The position numbers were made by a program, and so were the translations under genes. A stretch of DNA of 64,000 bases from positions 71,000 through 134,999 of the forward strand of contig DATMFI010000020.1 in NCBI GenBank assembly GCA_035556215.1, read 5' to 3'. Of this stretch, positions 1-9,066 are shown in pieces. This DNA comes from Palsa-892 sp035556215 (GTDB lineage Bacteria; Pseudomonadota; Alphaproteobacteria; Rhizobiales; Xanthobacteraceae). Below the pieces are notes generated by a model. That model ran no database searches, was not told the origin of the DNA, and saw only the letters and a list, made by a program, of their open reading frames with translations. Numbering within the stretch: the first letter of the stretch is position 1; each line of letters starts with the position of its first letter.

Positions 1-1749
1 GGCTTTGACCGCGCTGCCCAGTTTCTGCGCGAACACGGGAAATCCTGGCCCAGCACCTCGTTTATACGCCGCCGTGCCGAATATTTGCTCTACGAAGAAA
101 ATCGCGACGCCAACACCGTCCGCTCCTTCTTCGGTCAGAGCACCCCGCTCACCGGCGAAGGAAAACTGATCCTGGCGAAAGCGCTCGCGGCGGCCGGTGA
201 TCATCGCAACGCGGCGGCGCTCGCCCGCATGGCCTGGCGTGACGACAATCTCAACACCAAGAGCGAGCGCGACCTCCTCGCCTCTTTTCAGAACGTGCTG
301 ACGCAGGACGATCATCGGCTGCGTTCGTACCGGATGTTTTCCGACGACAAGACCGATGCCGCCGTGCGCGCGGCGCAGCTCGCCGGCCCAGGCGACGGCG
401 CAATCGCGCTGGCCCGCGCCGCCGTTCGCAAGAAAGCGATCAATGCGGGGCATCTCCTTGAAGCCGTGCCGGCTTCGCTTCGCAAGGATCAGAGCTACGT
501 CTTTGCCCGCGCGCAATATTTACGTTTGAAGAAAGATCCGCGCGCTGCTGCCCGTGCTTTCGCCGATGCACCGCGCCACGTCGTCGGCGCCGACGAGTGG
601 TGGAAGGAACGGCGCATTGTTGCGCGCCAATTGCTCGACCTTGGCGACTATCAGGCTGCCTACAAGGTCGCGCACGACGCCGCGATACCGGAGGCGGACA
701 ACTATCAGGCGGACCGCTTATTCACCGCCGGCTGGATCGCGTTGCGCTTTTTGCACGATGCCGGAACCGCCAAACGGCTCTTCGCCGATATTCCGAAAGT
801 CTCTGTCCATCCTGTCACCGTTTCGCGCGGTTATTATTGGTTAGGCCGCGCCGATGAAGCCAGCGGAGATAAGATCGGCGCACGCATCAATTATCAAAAC
901 GCTGCGCGTCACACCGTGACCTATTACGGGCAGCTTGCCCGCGCGCGGCTTGGGTTGAAGGATCTGCCGCTGCCGCATCTTTCAAAACCGCCGGCCGGCG
1001 AGCTTGCGGCGTTCGAGCGGCAGGAACCTATTCGGGCGCTGCGTCTCCTCTACGCCGCGGGCGCGCGCGAGCTTGCGATTCCGATCTATACCGATTTTGC
1101 CGACCGCGCCGGTAACGACACTGTCGGCTATCTGTTGCTCGCAAGCGTCGCCAGCGAAATGCACGATGCGCGCGCCATGGTGCTGATTGGCAAAGCGGCC
1201 ATGAACAAGGCCGTGCCGGCGGAGATGATCGGCTTTCCGACTTTCGGCATCCCGAAATACACGCATGTCGGGCCGCATGCCGACCCCTCGCTCGTTTACG
1301 CGATCGCGCGGCAAGAAAGCCAGTTCGATCAGCGCGTCGTCTCGATCGCAAATGCCAAGGGCCTGATGCAAGTCATCCCCTCGACCGCGCGCGCGATCGC
1401 GAAAAAATTCGGCTTGCACTGGGATGAGAAGAAGCTCGGCGGCGACCCGGTCTTCAATGTCCAGCTTGGCGCCGCGGAGCTTGGCGACCTGATGCAGGCT
1501 TATCGCAACAGCTATGTGCTGACCTTCATCGGCTACAACGCCGGTCGCGGCCGCGCCAACCAGTGGATCAATCAATATGGCGACCCCCGCGACCCCAAGG
1601 TCGATATCGTCGATTGGGTCGAGCGCATCCCGCTTTCCGAAACGCGCTATTACGTCCAGCGGGTAATGGAAAATCTTCAGGTATATCAAGCACTTTCCGG
1701 CAATCGCCGGGGGCTCACCATCGAAGCGGATCTGCAGCGCGGCGGCTGA
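1..1749 (+). CDS. Soluble lytic murein transglycosylase (5' end outside window)
   Basis: The reading frame is open from base 1, so the gene begins before the window. The N-terminal part is helical and rich in Ala/Arg with TPR-like superhelix character. The last ~160 residues form a transglycosylase SLT (goose-lysozyme-like) domain: PSLVYAIARQESQFD carries the catalytic Glu, followed by AKGLMQVIPSTA and later FIGYNAGRGRANQW. Enzymes of this family cleave the MurNAc-GlcNAc bond of peptidoglycan in the periplasm, giving 1,6-anhydro products. The signal peptide would lie in the missing part. The gene ends 1 bp before the convergent gene on the other strand. Confidence 0.9.
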   Translation, partial: GFDRAAQFLREHGKSWPSTSFIRRRAEYLLYEENRDANTVRSFFGQSTPLTGEGKLILAKALAAAGDHRNAAALARMAWRDDNLNTKSERDLLASFQNVLTQDDHRLRSYRMFSDDKTDAAVRAAQLAGPGDGAIALARAAVRKKAINAGHLLEAVPASLRKDQSYVFARAQYLRLKKDPRAAARAFADAPRHVVGADEWWKERRIVARQLLDLGDYQAAYKVAHDAAIPEADNYQADRLFTAGWIALRFLHDAGTAKRLFADIPKVSVHPVTVSRGYYWLGRADEASGDKIGARINYQNAARHTVTYYGQLARARLGLKDLPLPHLSKPPAGELAAFERQEPIRALRLLYAAGARELAIPIYTDFADRAGNDTVGYLLLASVASEMHDARAMVLIGKAAMNKAVPAEMIGFPTFGIPKYTHVGPHADPSLVYAIARQESQFDQRVVSIANAKGLMQVIPSTARAIAKKFGLHWDEKKLGGDPVFNVQLGAAELGDLMQAYRNSYVLTFIGYNAGRGRANQWINQYGDPRDPKVDIVDWVERIPLSETRYYVQRVMENLQVYQALSGNRRGLTIEADLQRGG

Positions 1750-1750
1750 T

Positions 1751-3655
1751 TTATTTTTTTAGACCGCTTGCAAAAGCCGCGATCTCGGGCGTGATCGAAG
1801 CGATCAGATCAGACCACGATTGCCCCGGCTGCTGGCGCACAATCCGCGCGCCCGGATACCACGGCGAGTCTTTGCGATCGCGAAACCAGTACCAAAATTT
1901 TCCGTGCCCATGCGGCAAGAGAACCCAAACCGGCTTACCCAACGCACCGGCGATGTGAGCAGTCGTATTGCTGACGGTCACGACCGCATCGCACGCGACG
2001 ATGAGCGCCGCGAGCCCGTCGATGTCTTTCATGTTATCGATTTCGTCGAGATGCGTAATCGAGACGCCGGTTTTTTTGCGGCAGGCGTCAAGCTCCCTCG
2101 CCGTGTCGCCATATTGCAGATCGACAAACCCAAATCCGGGTTGCTGCAGAAGCGGCTGGAAATCGCAGATGTCGGCACTTTTCAAGTCGCCAAATTTCGG
2201 ATTGGCGCTACGCCAGGAAAGCCCGACGATCGCTTTTCCAGGCTCACCAATTTGAGCTCGCAACTTTTCGGCGCACTCCGATGAGGCAAACAGATACGGA
2301 CGCCGAGGAAAATCCTGCCAATCCAGCCGAAAGAATTTTCCAAGGCTGCCGATCGGCAGATGTGCGTTCGCGGCAACCCGCTCTTTTGCCAGCTGATCCA
2401 TGTCGCGCGCGATGACCTGAATTTTCGGAAACGACCGCGCCATCAGCGGCACTAGCCGCGGATCCGTTTCCAGAATGATCTTGTTCGCCCGCCGCTGCGC
2501 ATCTTCCAGGATGCTGGTGTATACGATCTCGTCGCCCAATCCCTGCTCGCCCCAAATGAACAGGGTTTCGACATGGCTGCCATCCCATAGCGGATACGAG
2601 TACTCCCGAAGCTTGGGGCCTTTGTTTTCTTCAAGAAATCTTGTCTCATAGTCTTTCCACCCCAATGGGAAACGTCCCAGCGACAGGTTCATCAATCCCC
2701 TGTTATATGAGCTCTTCTTGAACTCGGGATTTCGTCTGTTCAATTCCTCGTATTGCCGCTCGGCTTCATCGACCCGATGAAGAATGCTCAGTGAGTTGGC
2801 CAGCCCTAAACGGGCCGGTTCCAGATCGCTGTCCAATTCAAGCGCTTTTTGAAAATACGGAACGGCTGCCTCGTCGCGACTCGTCCGCTGCAAGAAACCG
2901 CCAATGGTGCCGTAATCTTCAGCGCTTTCCGGTTTTCTCTTGAAGCCTTCCTCCGCAACCGCTTCGGCTTCTTTGGGAGCCTTCGTTTCTTGCAAGCAGA
3001 TCGCGAGCTTGAAAAATGTGCTTACGGCATTCGATCCAAGCCGGATCGCTTCATGCAGATACGGAATCGCCCGATCATAAAAATCAATGGCGATCATGAT
3101 ACTGGCGGCGCCGAGATAGCCCTCCTGCCGCATCGGCTGCAACTTGATCGCCTGATTGATGGTATCAAGTGCTTCCAGAGATTGTCCGATCTTCTGAAGA
3201 ACATTGGCAATATTCAGGTACGCTTCAAAAAACCCAGGCTGCAACCTAACCGCAGCCTGGTAAGCGCCGAGCGCTTCTTCCATTTTTCCCAAACTCTTGA
3301 GCGATGCACCCAAATTATTTTGCGCCTGTGCGTCATTCGGATCCAGCCGGATCGCTTGCTCAAAGTGACTGACTGCCTCCTCATACCTGGCGAGGCCGTG
3401 CAATATTGTGCCAAGGTTATAATGCGCGGGGCCTTGATCGGGATCGATCGCCAAGGCGCGCTTGATGGCCCCGGCTGCATCTTCCAATCGCCCAGCCTGC
3501 ATGAGCGAAACGCCAAGCAGATTCAGCGCTCCGATGTTCTTCGGCTCATGCCGCAGGATTGCTTGATAGATCGGTATCGCTTCGGCGAACCGACCATGCT
3601 GAAGCAAAGCCATGGCACGCGCGAAATCCTGGGCGTTCTGTTGCGCTTGGTTCAT
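1751..3655 (-). CDS. TPR protein with C-terminal glycosyltransferase-like domain
   Basis: 634 residues. The first ~330 residues are tandem tetratricopeptide repeats, for example PAHYNLGTILHGLARYEEAV and AQAQNNLGASLKSLGKMEEAL. The C-terminal ~300 residues resemble the GT9/ADP-heptosyltransferase-like fold seen in many alphaproteobacterial TPR-glycosyltransferase proteins: FIWGEQGLGDEIVYTS near residue 365, and a nucleotide-sugar-like segment VVTVSNTTAHIAGALGKPVW near the end. No acceptor can be predicted. It is divergent from the hydrolase at 3724, with ~70 bp between their starts. Confidence 0.8.
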   Translation of the reverse strand: MNQAQQNAQDFARAMALLQHGRFAEAIPIYQAILRHEPKNIGALNLLGVSLMQAGRLEDAAGAIKRALAIDPDQGPAHYNLGTILHGLARYEEAVSHFEQAIRLDPNDAQAQNNLGASLKSLGKMEEALGAYQAAVRLQPGFFEAYLNIANVLQKIGQSLEALDTINQAIKLQPMRQEGYLGAASIMIAIDFYDRAIPYLHEAIRLGSNAVSTFFKLAICLQETKAPKEAEAVAEEGFKRKPESAEDYGTIGGFLQRTSRDEAAVPYFQKALELDSDLEPARLGLANSLSILHRVDEAERQYEELNRRNPEFKKSSYNRGLMNLSLGRFPLGWKDYETRFLEENKGPKLREYSYPLWDGSHVETLFIWGEQGLGDEIVYTSILEDAQRRANKIILETDPRLVPLMARSFPKIQVIARDMDQLAKERVAANAHLPIGSLGKFFRLDWQDFPRRPYLFASSECAEKLRAQIGEPGKAIVGLSWRSANPKFGDLKSADICDFQPLLQQPGFGFVDLQYGDTARELDACRKKTGVSITHLDEIDNMKDIDGLAALIVACDAVVTVSNTTAHIAGALGKPVWVLLPHGHGKFWYWFRDRKDSPWYPGARIVRQQPGQSWSDLIASITPEIAAFASGLKK

Positions 3656-3723
3656 TTCACAAATCTATATACTGGCTGTCTTGCCGCTCATAATGCCTAG
3701 GCTCACTACCAACAAGCCGCATC

Positions 3724-4602
3724 ATGCCTGATTTCATTGAGGATTTCTGGTTTACCTCCTCCGATGGACTGAGGCACCATGCCCTATCGGCCGGGCGACG
3801 TTCCGAAGACCGCTCGCCGGTGATCTGCCTGCCGGGGATTTCTCGCACGGCGGAGGATTTCCGCACACTGCTCAAAGCCTTTATTGAAAACGGCCCGCCG
3901 CGCCAGGTACTGGCGCTCGACTCGCGGGGGCGCGGGCTATCGCAATACGACAGCAATCCCGCGAATTACTCTATCCCGATTGAATTGGGCGATCTCGTAA
4001 AGCTGCTCGGTGAACAGGAGATCGAGCGCGCCATTTTCATCGGCACTTCGCGTGGCGGACTGCTGACGATGACACTCGCCTCAATCATGCCGCAGGCCAT
4101 CGCCGGCGCAGTTCTGAACGACATCGGTCCCGTCATTGAAATGGCAGGACTCTTGCGCATCAAAGGTTACGTCGGAAAAATGAACCCGCCGCGATCTTGG
4201 CCGGAGGCTATTGCCAGTTTGAAGAAAGTGATGGGCGCACAATTTCCCGCTTTCAATGAGCAGGACTGGGAAAGTTACGCGCGGCGGACATGGAGCGACA
4301 GCTTCAAACCCCTCTCCGACCCTGCGCTCGCCGAAGCATTTCAAGGCATTGATGCCTCTACCCCGCCGCCAACTCTCTGGCCGCAGTTCGAAATACTAGC
4401 GAAAGCCGCGCCTGTGCTTGTGATACGTGGCGAGCATTCTGATCTTTTATCGCGCGAAACGGCCGATGAGATGAAACGGAGAGGCAAGAACATCGTGGCA
4501 ATCGAAATTGCCGGCCAGGGGCACGCCCCGATAATCGAACACACCGAAATTACTGCGCAGATTTTACGCTTCGTGGAACGATGTGATCGACAGATAAGGT
4601 AA
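3724..4602 (+). CDS. Alpha/beta hydrolase
   Basis: 292 residues, a single alpha/beta-hydrolase fold domain. The oxyanion-region motif is VICLPGISRTAEDF, and LALDSRGRGLSQYD follows as the usual D-x-R-G-x-G-x-S strand. The nucleophile elbow is GTSRGG (Ser). The late acid and His regions are EHSDLLS and GHAPIIE. This resembles 3-oxoadipate enol-lactonase/haloperoxidase-type hydrolases, but the substrate cannot be read from sequence. No signal peptide, so probably cytoplasmic. Confidence 0.82.
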   Translation: MPDFIEDFWFTSSDGLRHHALSAGRRSEDRSPVICLPGISRTAEDFRTLLKAFIENGPPRQVLALDSRGRGLSQYDSNPANYSIPIELGDLVKLLGEQEIERAIFIGTSRGGLLTMTLASIMPQAIAGAVLNDIGPVIEMAGLLRIKGYVGKMNPPRSWPEAIASLKKVMGAQFPAFNEQDWESYARRTWSDSFKPLSDPALAEAFQGIDASTPPPTLWPQFEILAKAAPVLVIRGEHSDLLSRETADEMKRRGKNIVAIEIAGQGHAPIIEHTEITAQILRFVERCDRQIR

Positions 4603-4663
4603 CAAGCACCAGCCACCAGCTTTTCAATAGATCTCACCACAAAGAAAAACCCCGCACAAAGAA

Positions 4664-4691
4664 AAACCCCGGCGATTTCTCGCCGGGGTTT
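4664..4691 (-). terminator. Rho-independent terminator of the porin gene
   Basis: A perfect 12-bp stem (4664-4675 with 4680-4691, GC-rich core) with loop TTTC is followed on the minus strand by T residues. It lies 22 bp after the porin stop codon. Confidence 0.85.
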
Positions 4692-4713
4692 CCGTATTCA
4701 GACTTGTGTCCGA

Positions 4714-6048
4714 TTACCAGTAACGAGTGACGCGGAACGCGCCGCCCCACCAGCTCTGGCTGTCGTTCGCAGGCGCACCTGCAAGAGCCGTCGTACCGGA
4801 GGTCTTGAGGTCGTTCCAGTACAGTTCGGTGCCGATGTCGAGGTTCTTGACCGGCGACCAGATCAGGTTGCCGACGACCTGATGCAAGCGCGCATCGGGG
4901 AAGCCAGCTGTGTTACCCGCAGACGGAGTATCAACCTTCAAGTAGCCGTAGCCGATCGTCGAACGCAGAGTCGGCGTCCAGAAGTGGCGGAACTGAGCGT
5001 TGACCGAATAAGCCTTGGTCAGCTCCATACCAGCGGCGCCACCCGTGGCATAAGCATCCATCGGGTTGAAGAACGGGCCACCGTTGCTGGTCACGTAGGA
5101 CAGTGTTGAAGCCTTCGTGTACGAACTGGCGTTGATGCCGGTGAAGGCAACTGCGCCCTTCGACCAGACACCTTCGATCTGGAAGCTGTCGTTGGCGCCG
5201 ATCATCGGAAGCTTGAAGTTCAAGCCGCCGAGGAAAGCGTAGCCGTATTCGACACTATTCGGAGCCGGAGTGACATCGTTGATCTTAACCTGATGGATCG
5301 CACCAGCGATCTGTGCATCACCCCAAGCCTGGCTGACGCGGATATTCGCGATGAAGTCCGGCATGAACTGAGCAGCGTACAGGTCAGTGCCCGCAGTCGT
5401 CGGATCATAGCCGCCAGCCAGAATACGCGAACGGCGAGCCGTACCGTCTTCCATCGAGATCGACGCCGAGATGCCCTGACCGAGCTGCGCGGTGTAGGCG
5501 ATCATCGGAGAAGTGCTGACCGACTTGCTCGAGAAGGTGAACATCGTCATGTGCGGGACGAAGTCGAAGAACGAACCCGCGAGACCGAAGGTGAAGCCGG
5601 CGAACTGAATGAACGCCGCATTCCAGTACCAGGACGAGTTACCCGTGTTGGCCTGCGACCAAGTCTGACCGTTCGCAGCGGTATCCCACTGGAAGCCAGC
5701 CGACAAGTACGAACGGAGCGTGCCGTACTCGGTGTTGGTGCGGGCGTCGAAGATCATCGACGAACGGATACGGAAGGCCGTCCAGTCGTCCGTACGGTCA
5801 CGGGTCGCGCCCGTACCGAGGTTACCGGTATCGCCACGGTTGTTGACCGAGAAATCCGAGAAGAGGAATCCGCCGACGCGAAGGCAGATGTCAGTGCCCG
5901 GAATGTAGTAGAAACCAGCGCCGTACGCAGAGCAGACCTTCACGTACTCGACCGGCTTGGCCTTGACGGGAAGATCGGCAGCCTGCGCCCCAGCGACAGC
6001 GAACATAGCCGCTGCGGAGCCGAGGATAAGGCTCTTAAAATTCTTCAT
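4714..6048 (-). CDS. Outer-membrane porin, Porin_2 family
   Basis: 444 residues. The start MKNFKSL was chosen because a strong GGAGG lies just upstream and it begins a good signal peptide (MKNFKSLILGSAAAMFAVAG, cleavage after AQA, mature ADLPVKAKPVEYV). The mature protein has the Rhizobiales porin signature VCSAYGAGFYYIPGTDICL with its two Cys, then Gly/aromatic-rich amphipathic beta strands. The chain ends in the aromatic RVTRYW, as expected for Bam recognition, though with Trp rather than the commoner Phe. These are general diffusion porins of the outer membrane. Monocistronic, with its own terminator and a ~600-bp upstream region. Confidence 0.92.
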   Translation of the reverse strand: MKNFKSLILGSAAAMFAVAGAQAADLPVKAKPVEYVKVCSAYGAGFYYIPGTDICLRVGGFLFSDFSVNNRGDTGNLGTGATRDRTDDWTAFRIRSSMIFDARTNTEYGTLRSYLSAGFQWDTAANGQTWSQANTGNSSWYWNAAFIQFAGFTFGLAGSFFDFVPHMTMFTFSSKSVSTSPMIAYTAQLGQGISASISMEDGTARRSRILAGGYDPTTAGTDLYAAQFMPDFIANIRVSQAWGDAQIAGAIHQVKINDVTPAPNSVEYGYAFLGGLNFKLPMIGANDSFQIEGVWSKGAVAFTGINASSYTKASTLSYVTSNGGPFFNPMDAYATGGAAGMELTKAYSVNAQFRHFWTPTLRSTIGYGYLKVDTPSAGNTAGFPDARLHQVVGNLIWSPVKNLDIGTELYWNDLKTSGTTALAGAPANDSQSWWGGAFRVTRYW

Positions 6049-6658
6049 TGTGACCTCCAAGTTCTCTCTCATTTTCGAGGGAGCGGGTTCCGAATCCTTA
6101 GGATGCAGCACGCACCCCTCGAAGGTTCCCTGATTCCCAGCTGAACCACCCAGCCCTTCCGTGTGAAAGGTATGGACAGGACGACCCCAGTTCCCCCACC
6201 CGTGGAGTTCCCTGTCGTCGCACGAAGCAGACTACTCGAACCCGTTTGCCGTTCAACGAATAACGAGCGTTTTGACGCCATCGAACGACGCTTTTCCCGG
6301 GGGTGTTGCACAAACATCACGCGAGCGTGAGCAAAGGGGGAAATAGCTTTTATATCCCAGTTAGTTACACGGAAACACAAAGGTCAAAAAGGTCGCTGTT
6401 TTGGGCTCGAAATCGCGTCACCAAACAACAGATAATGGTTTAATGGTACCTCCATCATAATGCGCGAATTAACAACTACTCCGGCTGGCGGCTGGCGCCC
6501 TTCGGGCTGATTCTGATCAGAATCCAGCCGGCGCCACATTCAGATGAATGGGCCCATCCGGAAACAGGACTAAAAGCCCCAATAAAGGATTATATACCTC
6601 GTACGGCGATAGACGACGTAACGGGGGCACGACATACCCGGCGTGATTTCGAAGAAGA
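6049..6658. other. Noncoding upstream region of porin and tRNA-Ser 3' flank
   Basis: About 600 bp with no convincing gene; short frames here lack ribosome sites and codon bias. It should carry the porin promoter on the minus strand. The segment around 6310-6480 is clearly AT-richer than its surroundings. A large imperfect inverted repeat at 6493-6536 is listed separately. Confidence 0.5.
6493..6536. repeat. Inverted repeat with central 16-bp palindrome
   Basis: GATTCTGATCAGAATC at 6509-6524 is a perfect palindrome. It is flanked by TGGCGCC (6493-6499) and GGCGCCA (6530-6536), which are also complementary. It lies between porin and tRNA-Ser, with no T-run on either side, so operator or repeat DNA is as likely as a terminator. 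Confidence 0.5.
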
Positions 6659-6752
6659 TGGCGGAGACGGAGGGATTCGAACCCTCGATACGGGATAAAC
6701 CCCGTATAACGGTTTAGCAAACCGCCGCCTTCAGCCTCTCGGCCACGTCTCC
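6659..6752 (-). tRNA. tRNA-Ser(GCT)
   Basis: Reading the minus strand from 6752: acceptor GGAGACG pairs with CGTCTCC, the discriminator is G, and an encoded CCA ends at 6659. The anticodon stem-loop CGGTTTGCTAAACCG gives anticodon GCT, reading AGC/AGT. There is a long variable arm (TATACGGGGTTTATCCCGTA) as expected for class II tRNA-Ser, and a T-loop GGTTCGAATCC. Length is 94 nt with CCA. Confidence 0.96.
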
Positions 6753-6880
6753 TGCTCAGCATCACGTATATTTTCCCCTCCCTCCCGTCAAACGGCTTGG
6801 TGAGCGGCAGCGGCTTTCGGCCGGAACCTGGATGTGCCAAGAACCGCCTTTCCATTCGCACGGAAATCCGCCGGCAAACG

Positions 6881-8878
6881 ATGCAAGATCCTCGCGCCCA
6901 GTTTCAGCACGCCCTCAGCTTGCATCAGCGCGGACGGATCGACGAAGCGGAGCAGATCTACAAAACCATTTTGCGCAGCCAGCCGAAATATTTCGACGCG
7001 ATCTTCGCGCTCGGCATTGTCTATCTGCAAAGAAACGAATTTCGTGCCGCCGAAAAACAGTTTGGCCTCGCGATCAAAATCAATCCGAACAACAGCCCGC
7101 TGCAGAACAATCTCGGCAGCACCCTGCTCGGCTTGAACCGGCCGCAGGAAGCGCTCGCTGCCTACGACCGGGCGCTCGCGCTGGATCCCGTAAATTGGGA
7201 AGCTCATTACAATCGCGGCAACGCCCTTGCCGCACTGAAACGCTTCGAGCAGGCACTCGCAAGTTACGATAAGTCGATCGCACTATTTCCGCATAACGCC
7301 GAAGTGCACGACAACCGGGGGACCACCCTCGCGAATCTTCAGCGTTACGACGAAGCGCTCGCGAGTTTCACGCGCGCGATCCAGTTGAATCCCAATCATG
7401 CCCGCGCCTATGCCAACCGCGCTCCTACGCACGCGCACTTCAAACAATACGAAAAGGCCCTTCAGGATTACGACAAGGCGCTCTCGCTCGATCCGTCCCT
7501 GGATTATCTGTTCAGCAATCGCTTCATGATGACGCTGTTCAACTGCCGTTGGGATGACAACTACGGCAAGGGTTGCCAATTCATCATCGAAGGTATTCGC
7601 AACAAGACACTGAAAGCCGAGCCTTTCGTTCTGCTCTCCTTGCCGTCCACCGCAGAGGATCAACTCGCCTGCGCCGCGCGCTACATTGAAGATAAAGAGC
7701 CGCCCGCACCACGAATGCCATGGCACGGCCGGCGATACGCACACGACCGTATCCGGATCGGCTATGTCTCATCCGACTTTCACAATCATCCCGTGAGCCA
7801 TCTCATCGCCGGCGTATTGGAGGCGCATGATCGTGAGCGCTTCATGGTGCACGGTTTCTCTACAGGGCGCGCGAAGGAAAATGACGGATATCGCGAACGG
7901 ATTTCGCGATCGCTGGAGGTTTTCGTCGACGCTCGAACGATGGATCGCGATTCCCTCGTCGAGCGCATTCGCGCAGCCGAGATCGATATTCTGATCGACC
8001 TGAACGGCCACACCATCGGCCGCCGGACCGATATTTTTGCCGTCCGCCCCGCGCCTGTTCAGGTCAATTATCTTGGCTATCCCGGCACGATGGGTGCCAG
8101 CTACATCGATTACATCATCGCGGATCAGCACTTGATCCCGGATGCAGACCGGGACGCCTATTCAGAGAAAGTCGTTTATATGCCCGACAGCTACCAGGCC
8201 AACGACAACAAACGGGCGATCGCCAAACAAGCTTCATCCCGCAAGGATCACGGCCTTCCCGACGACGGCTTCGTCTTCTGCTCTTTCAATAATACCTTCA
8301 AGATCACGCCGGATATTTTCGATGTCTGGATGCGTCTGTTGCATGCTGTTCCCGGCAGCGTGCTCTGGCTGTTCTCCGAGCATCAGGCGACTACGGAAAA
8401 CCTCCAGCGGGAAGCAGAGCGCCGAAATGTCCCTGCGAGCCGTTTGGTGTTCGCTGGCCGGCAGCCGCTCGATCAGCATCTCGCGCGCCATCGTCTCGCC
8501 GATCTCTTCCTCGATACGCGCTATTACAACGCACACACCACGGCGAGCGACGCATTATGGACCGGCCTTCCTGTCCTGACCTGCGAAGGCGAAACTTTCG
8601 CGGGGCGCGTAGCGAGCAGCCTTCTCCACGCTGTCGGCCTTCCCGAACTGGTTACGCGCTCCCTCGAAGAATATGAAAAGCTCGCGCTGCAGCTTGCAAC
8701 GCAGCCGGACAGGATCGCTGCGATCAAGAGCAAGCTCGCGAACAACCTCTCCGCCGCTCCGCTGTTCGACACCGAGCGCTATACCCGGCATCTCGAAGCG
8801 GCCTACCAGCGCATGTGGGAAATCTCGCAGAAGGGCAAGGCGCCCCAGAGTTTCGCGGTCGAACCGCTGCCGCGCTGA
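6881..8878 (+). CDS. TPR protein with GT41 (SPINDLY/O-GlcNAc-transferase-type) catalytic domain
   Basis: 665 residues from ATG (MQDPRAQF); a longer TTG-initiated frame from 6797 is less likely. Residues ~5-230 are six or seven TPRs, for example WEAHYNRGNALAALKRFEQAL. The rest matches the bacterial GT41 fold: RIGYVSSDFHNHPVSHL, ILIDLNGHTIGRRTDIF, QVNYLGYPGTMG, FCSFNNTFKITPDIF and FLDTRYYNAHTTASDALW, which hold the catalytic His and the nucleotide-binding loops. Members transfer a sugar from a nucleotide sugar to Ser/Thr. The target is unknown; in some bacteria such enzymes modify flagellin or adhesins, but no such gene lies here. Confidence 0.88.
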   Translation: MQDPRAQFQHALSLHQRGRIDEAEQIYKTILRSQPKYFDAIFALGIVYLQRNEFRAAEKQFGLAIKINPNNSPLQNNLGSTLLGLNRPQEALAAYDRALALDPVNWEAHYNRGNALAALKRFEQALASYDKSIALFPHNAEVHDNRGTTLANLQRYDEALASFTRAIQLNPNHARAYANRAPTHAHFKQYEKALQDYDKALSLDPSLDYLFSNRFMMTLFNCRWDDNYGKGCQFIIEGIRNKTLKAEPFVLLSLPSTAEDQLACAARYIEDKEPPAPRMPWHGRRYAHDRIRIGYVSSDFHNHPVSHLIAGVLEAHDRERFMVHGFSTGRAKENDGYRERISRSLEVFVDARTMDRDSLVERIRAAEIDILIDLNGHTIGRRTDIFAVRPAPVQVNYLGYPGTMGASYIDYIIADQHLIPDADRDAYSEKVVYMPDSYQANDNKRAIAKQASSRKDHGLPDDGFVFCSFNNTFKITPDIFDVWMRLLHAVPGSVLWLFSEHQATTENLQREAERRNVPASRLVFAGRQPLDQHLARHRLADLFLDTRYYNAHTTASDALWTGLPVLTCEGETFAGRVASSLLHAVGLPELVTRSLEEYEKLALQLATQPDRIAAIKSKLANNLSAAPLFDTERYTRHLEAAYQRMWEISQKGKAPQSFAVEPLPR

Positions 8879-8886
8879 AAAAAGAA

Positions 8887-8906
8887 CGGCGGCCTTTCGG
8901 CCGCCG
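8887..8906 (-). terminator. Hairpin terminator between convergent genes
   Basis: An 8-bp stem CGGCGGCC/GGCCGCCG with loop TTTC. On the minus strand it is followed by TTCTTTTTT, so it ends the OFA transporter transcript. It lies 9 bp after the GT41 gene stop and may also slow that transcript. Confidence 0.8.
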
Positions 8907-8931
8907 CTCGATTACATCGCTTCGCTCAAGC

Positions 8932-9054
8932 TCAGTGAAACAACTTCATCGCATTGAGCAACGTGTTGTACACGCCGAGCACCAGCGGAATGCCGACAAA
9001 GCTCCACGCCAGAAAGAGTTTGAGCCCGTTTGACGATTCCGTTTGATTTGCCAT
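8932..9054 (-). CDS. Small single-span protein, putative MFS (OFA) transporter small subunit
   Basis: 40 residues, read as MANQTESSNGLKLFLAWSFV followed by GIPLVLGVYNTLLNAMKLFH. There is one transmembrane helix at about residues 11-33. An AAGGAGG ribosome site overlaps the stop codon of the MFS gene, and the ATG is 12 bp after that stop, so translation is probably coupled. A family annotated in public genomes as MFS transporter small subunit sits in this position beside OFA-type transporters; assignment here rests on context, size and the membrane helix. Confidence 0.72.
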   Translation of the reverse strand: MANQTESSNGLKLFLAWSFVGIPLVLGVYNTLLNAMKLFH

Positions 9055-9066
9055 TGCCCGCCCTCC

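Noticed and set aside
5293..6144. 283-residue open frame on the plus strand
   Set aside because: Antisense to the porin; Arg-rich shadow.
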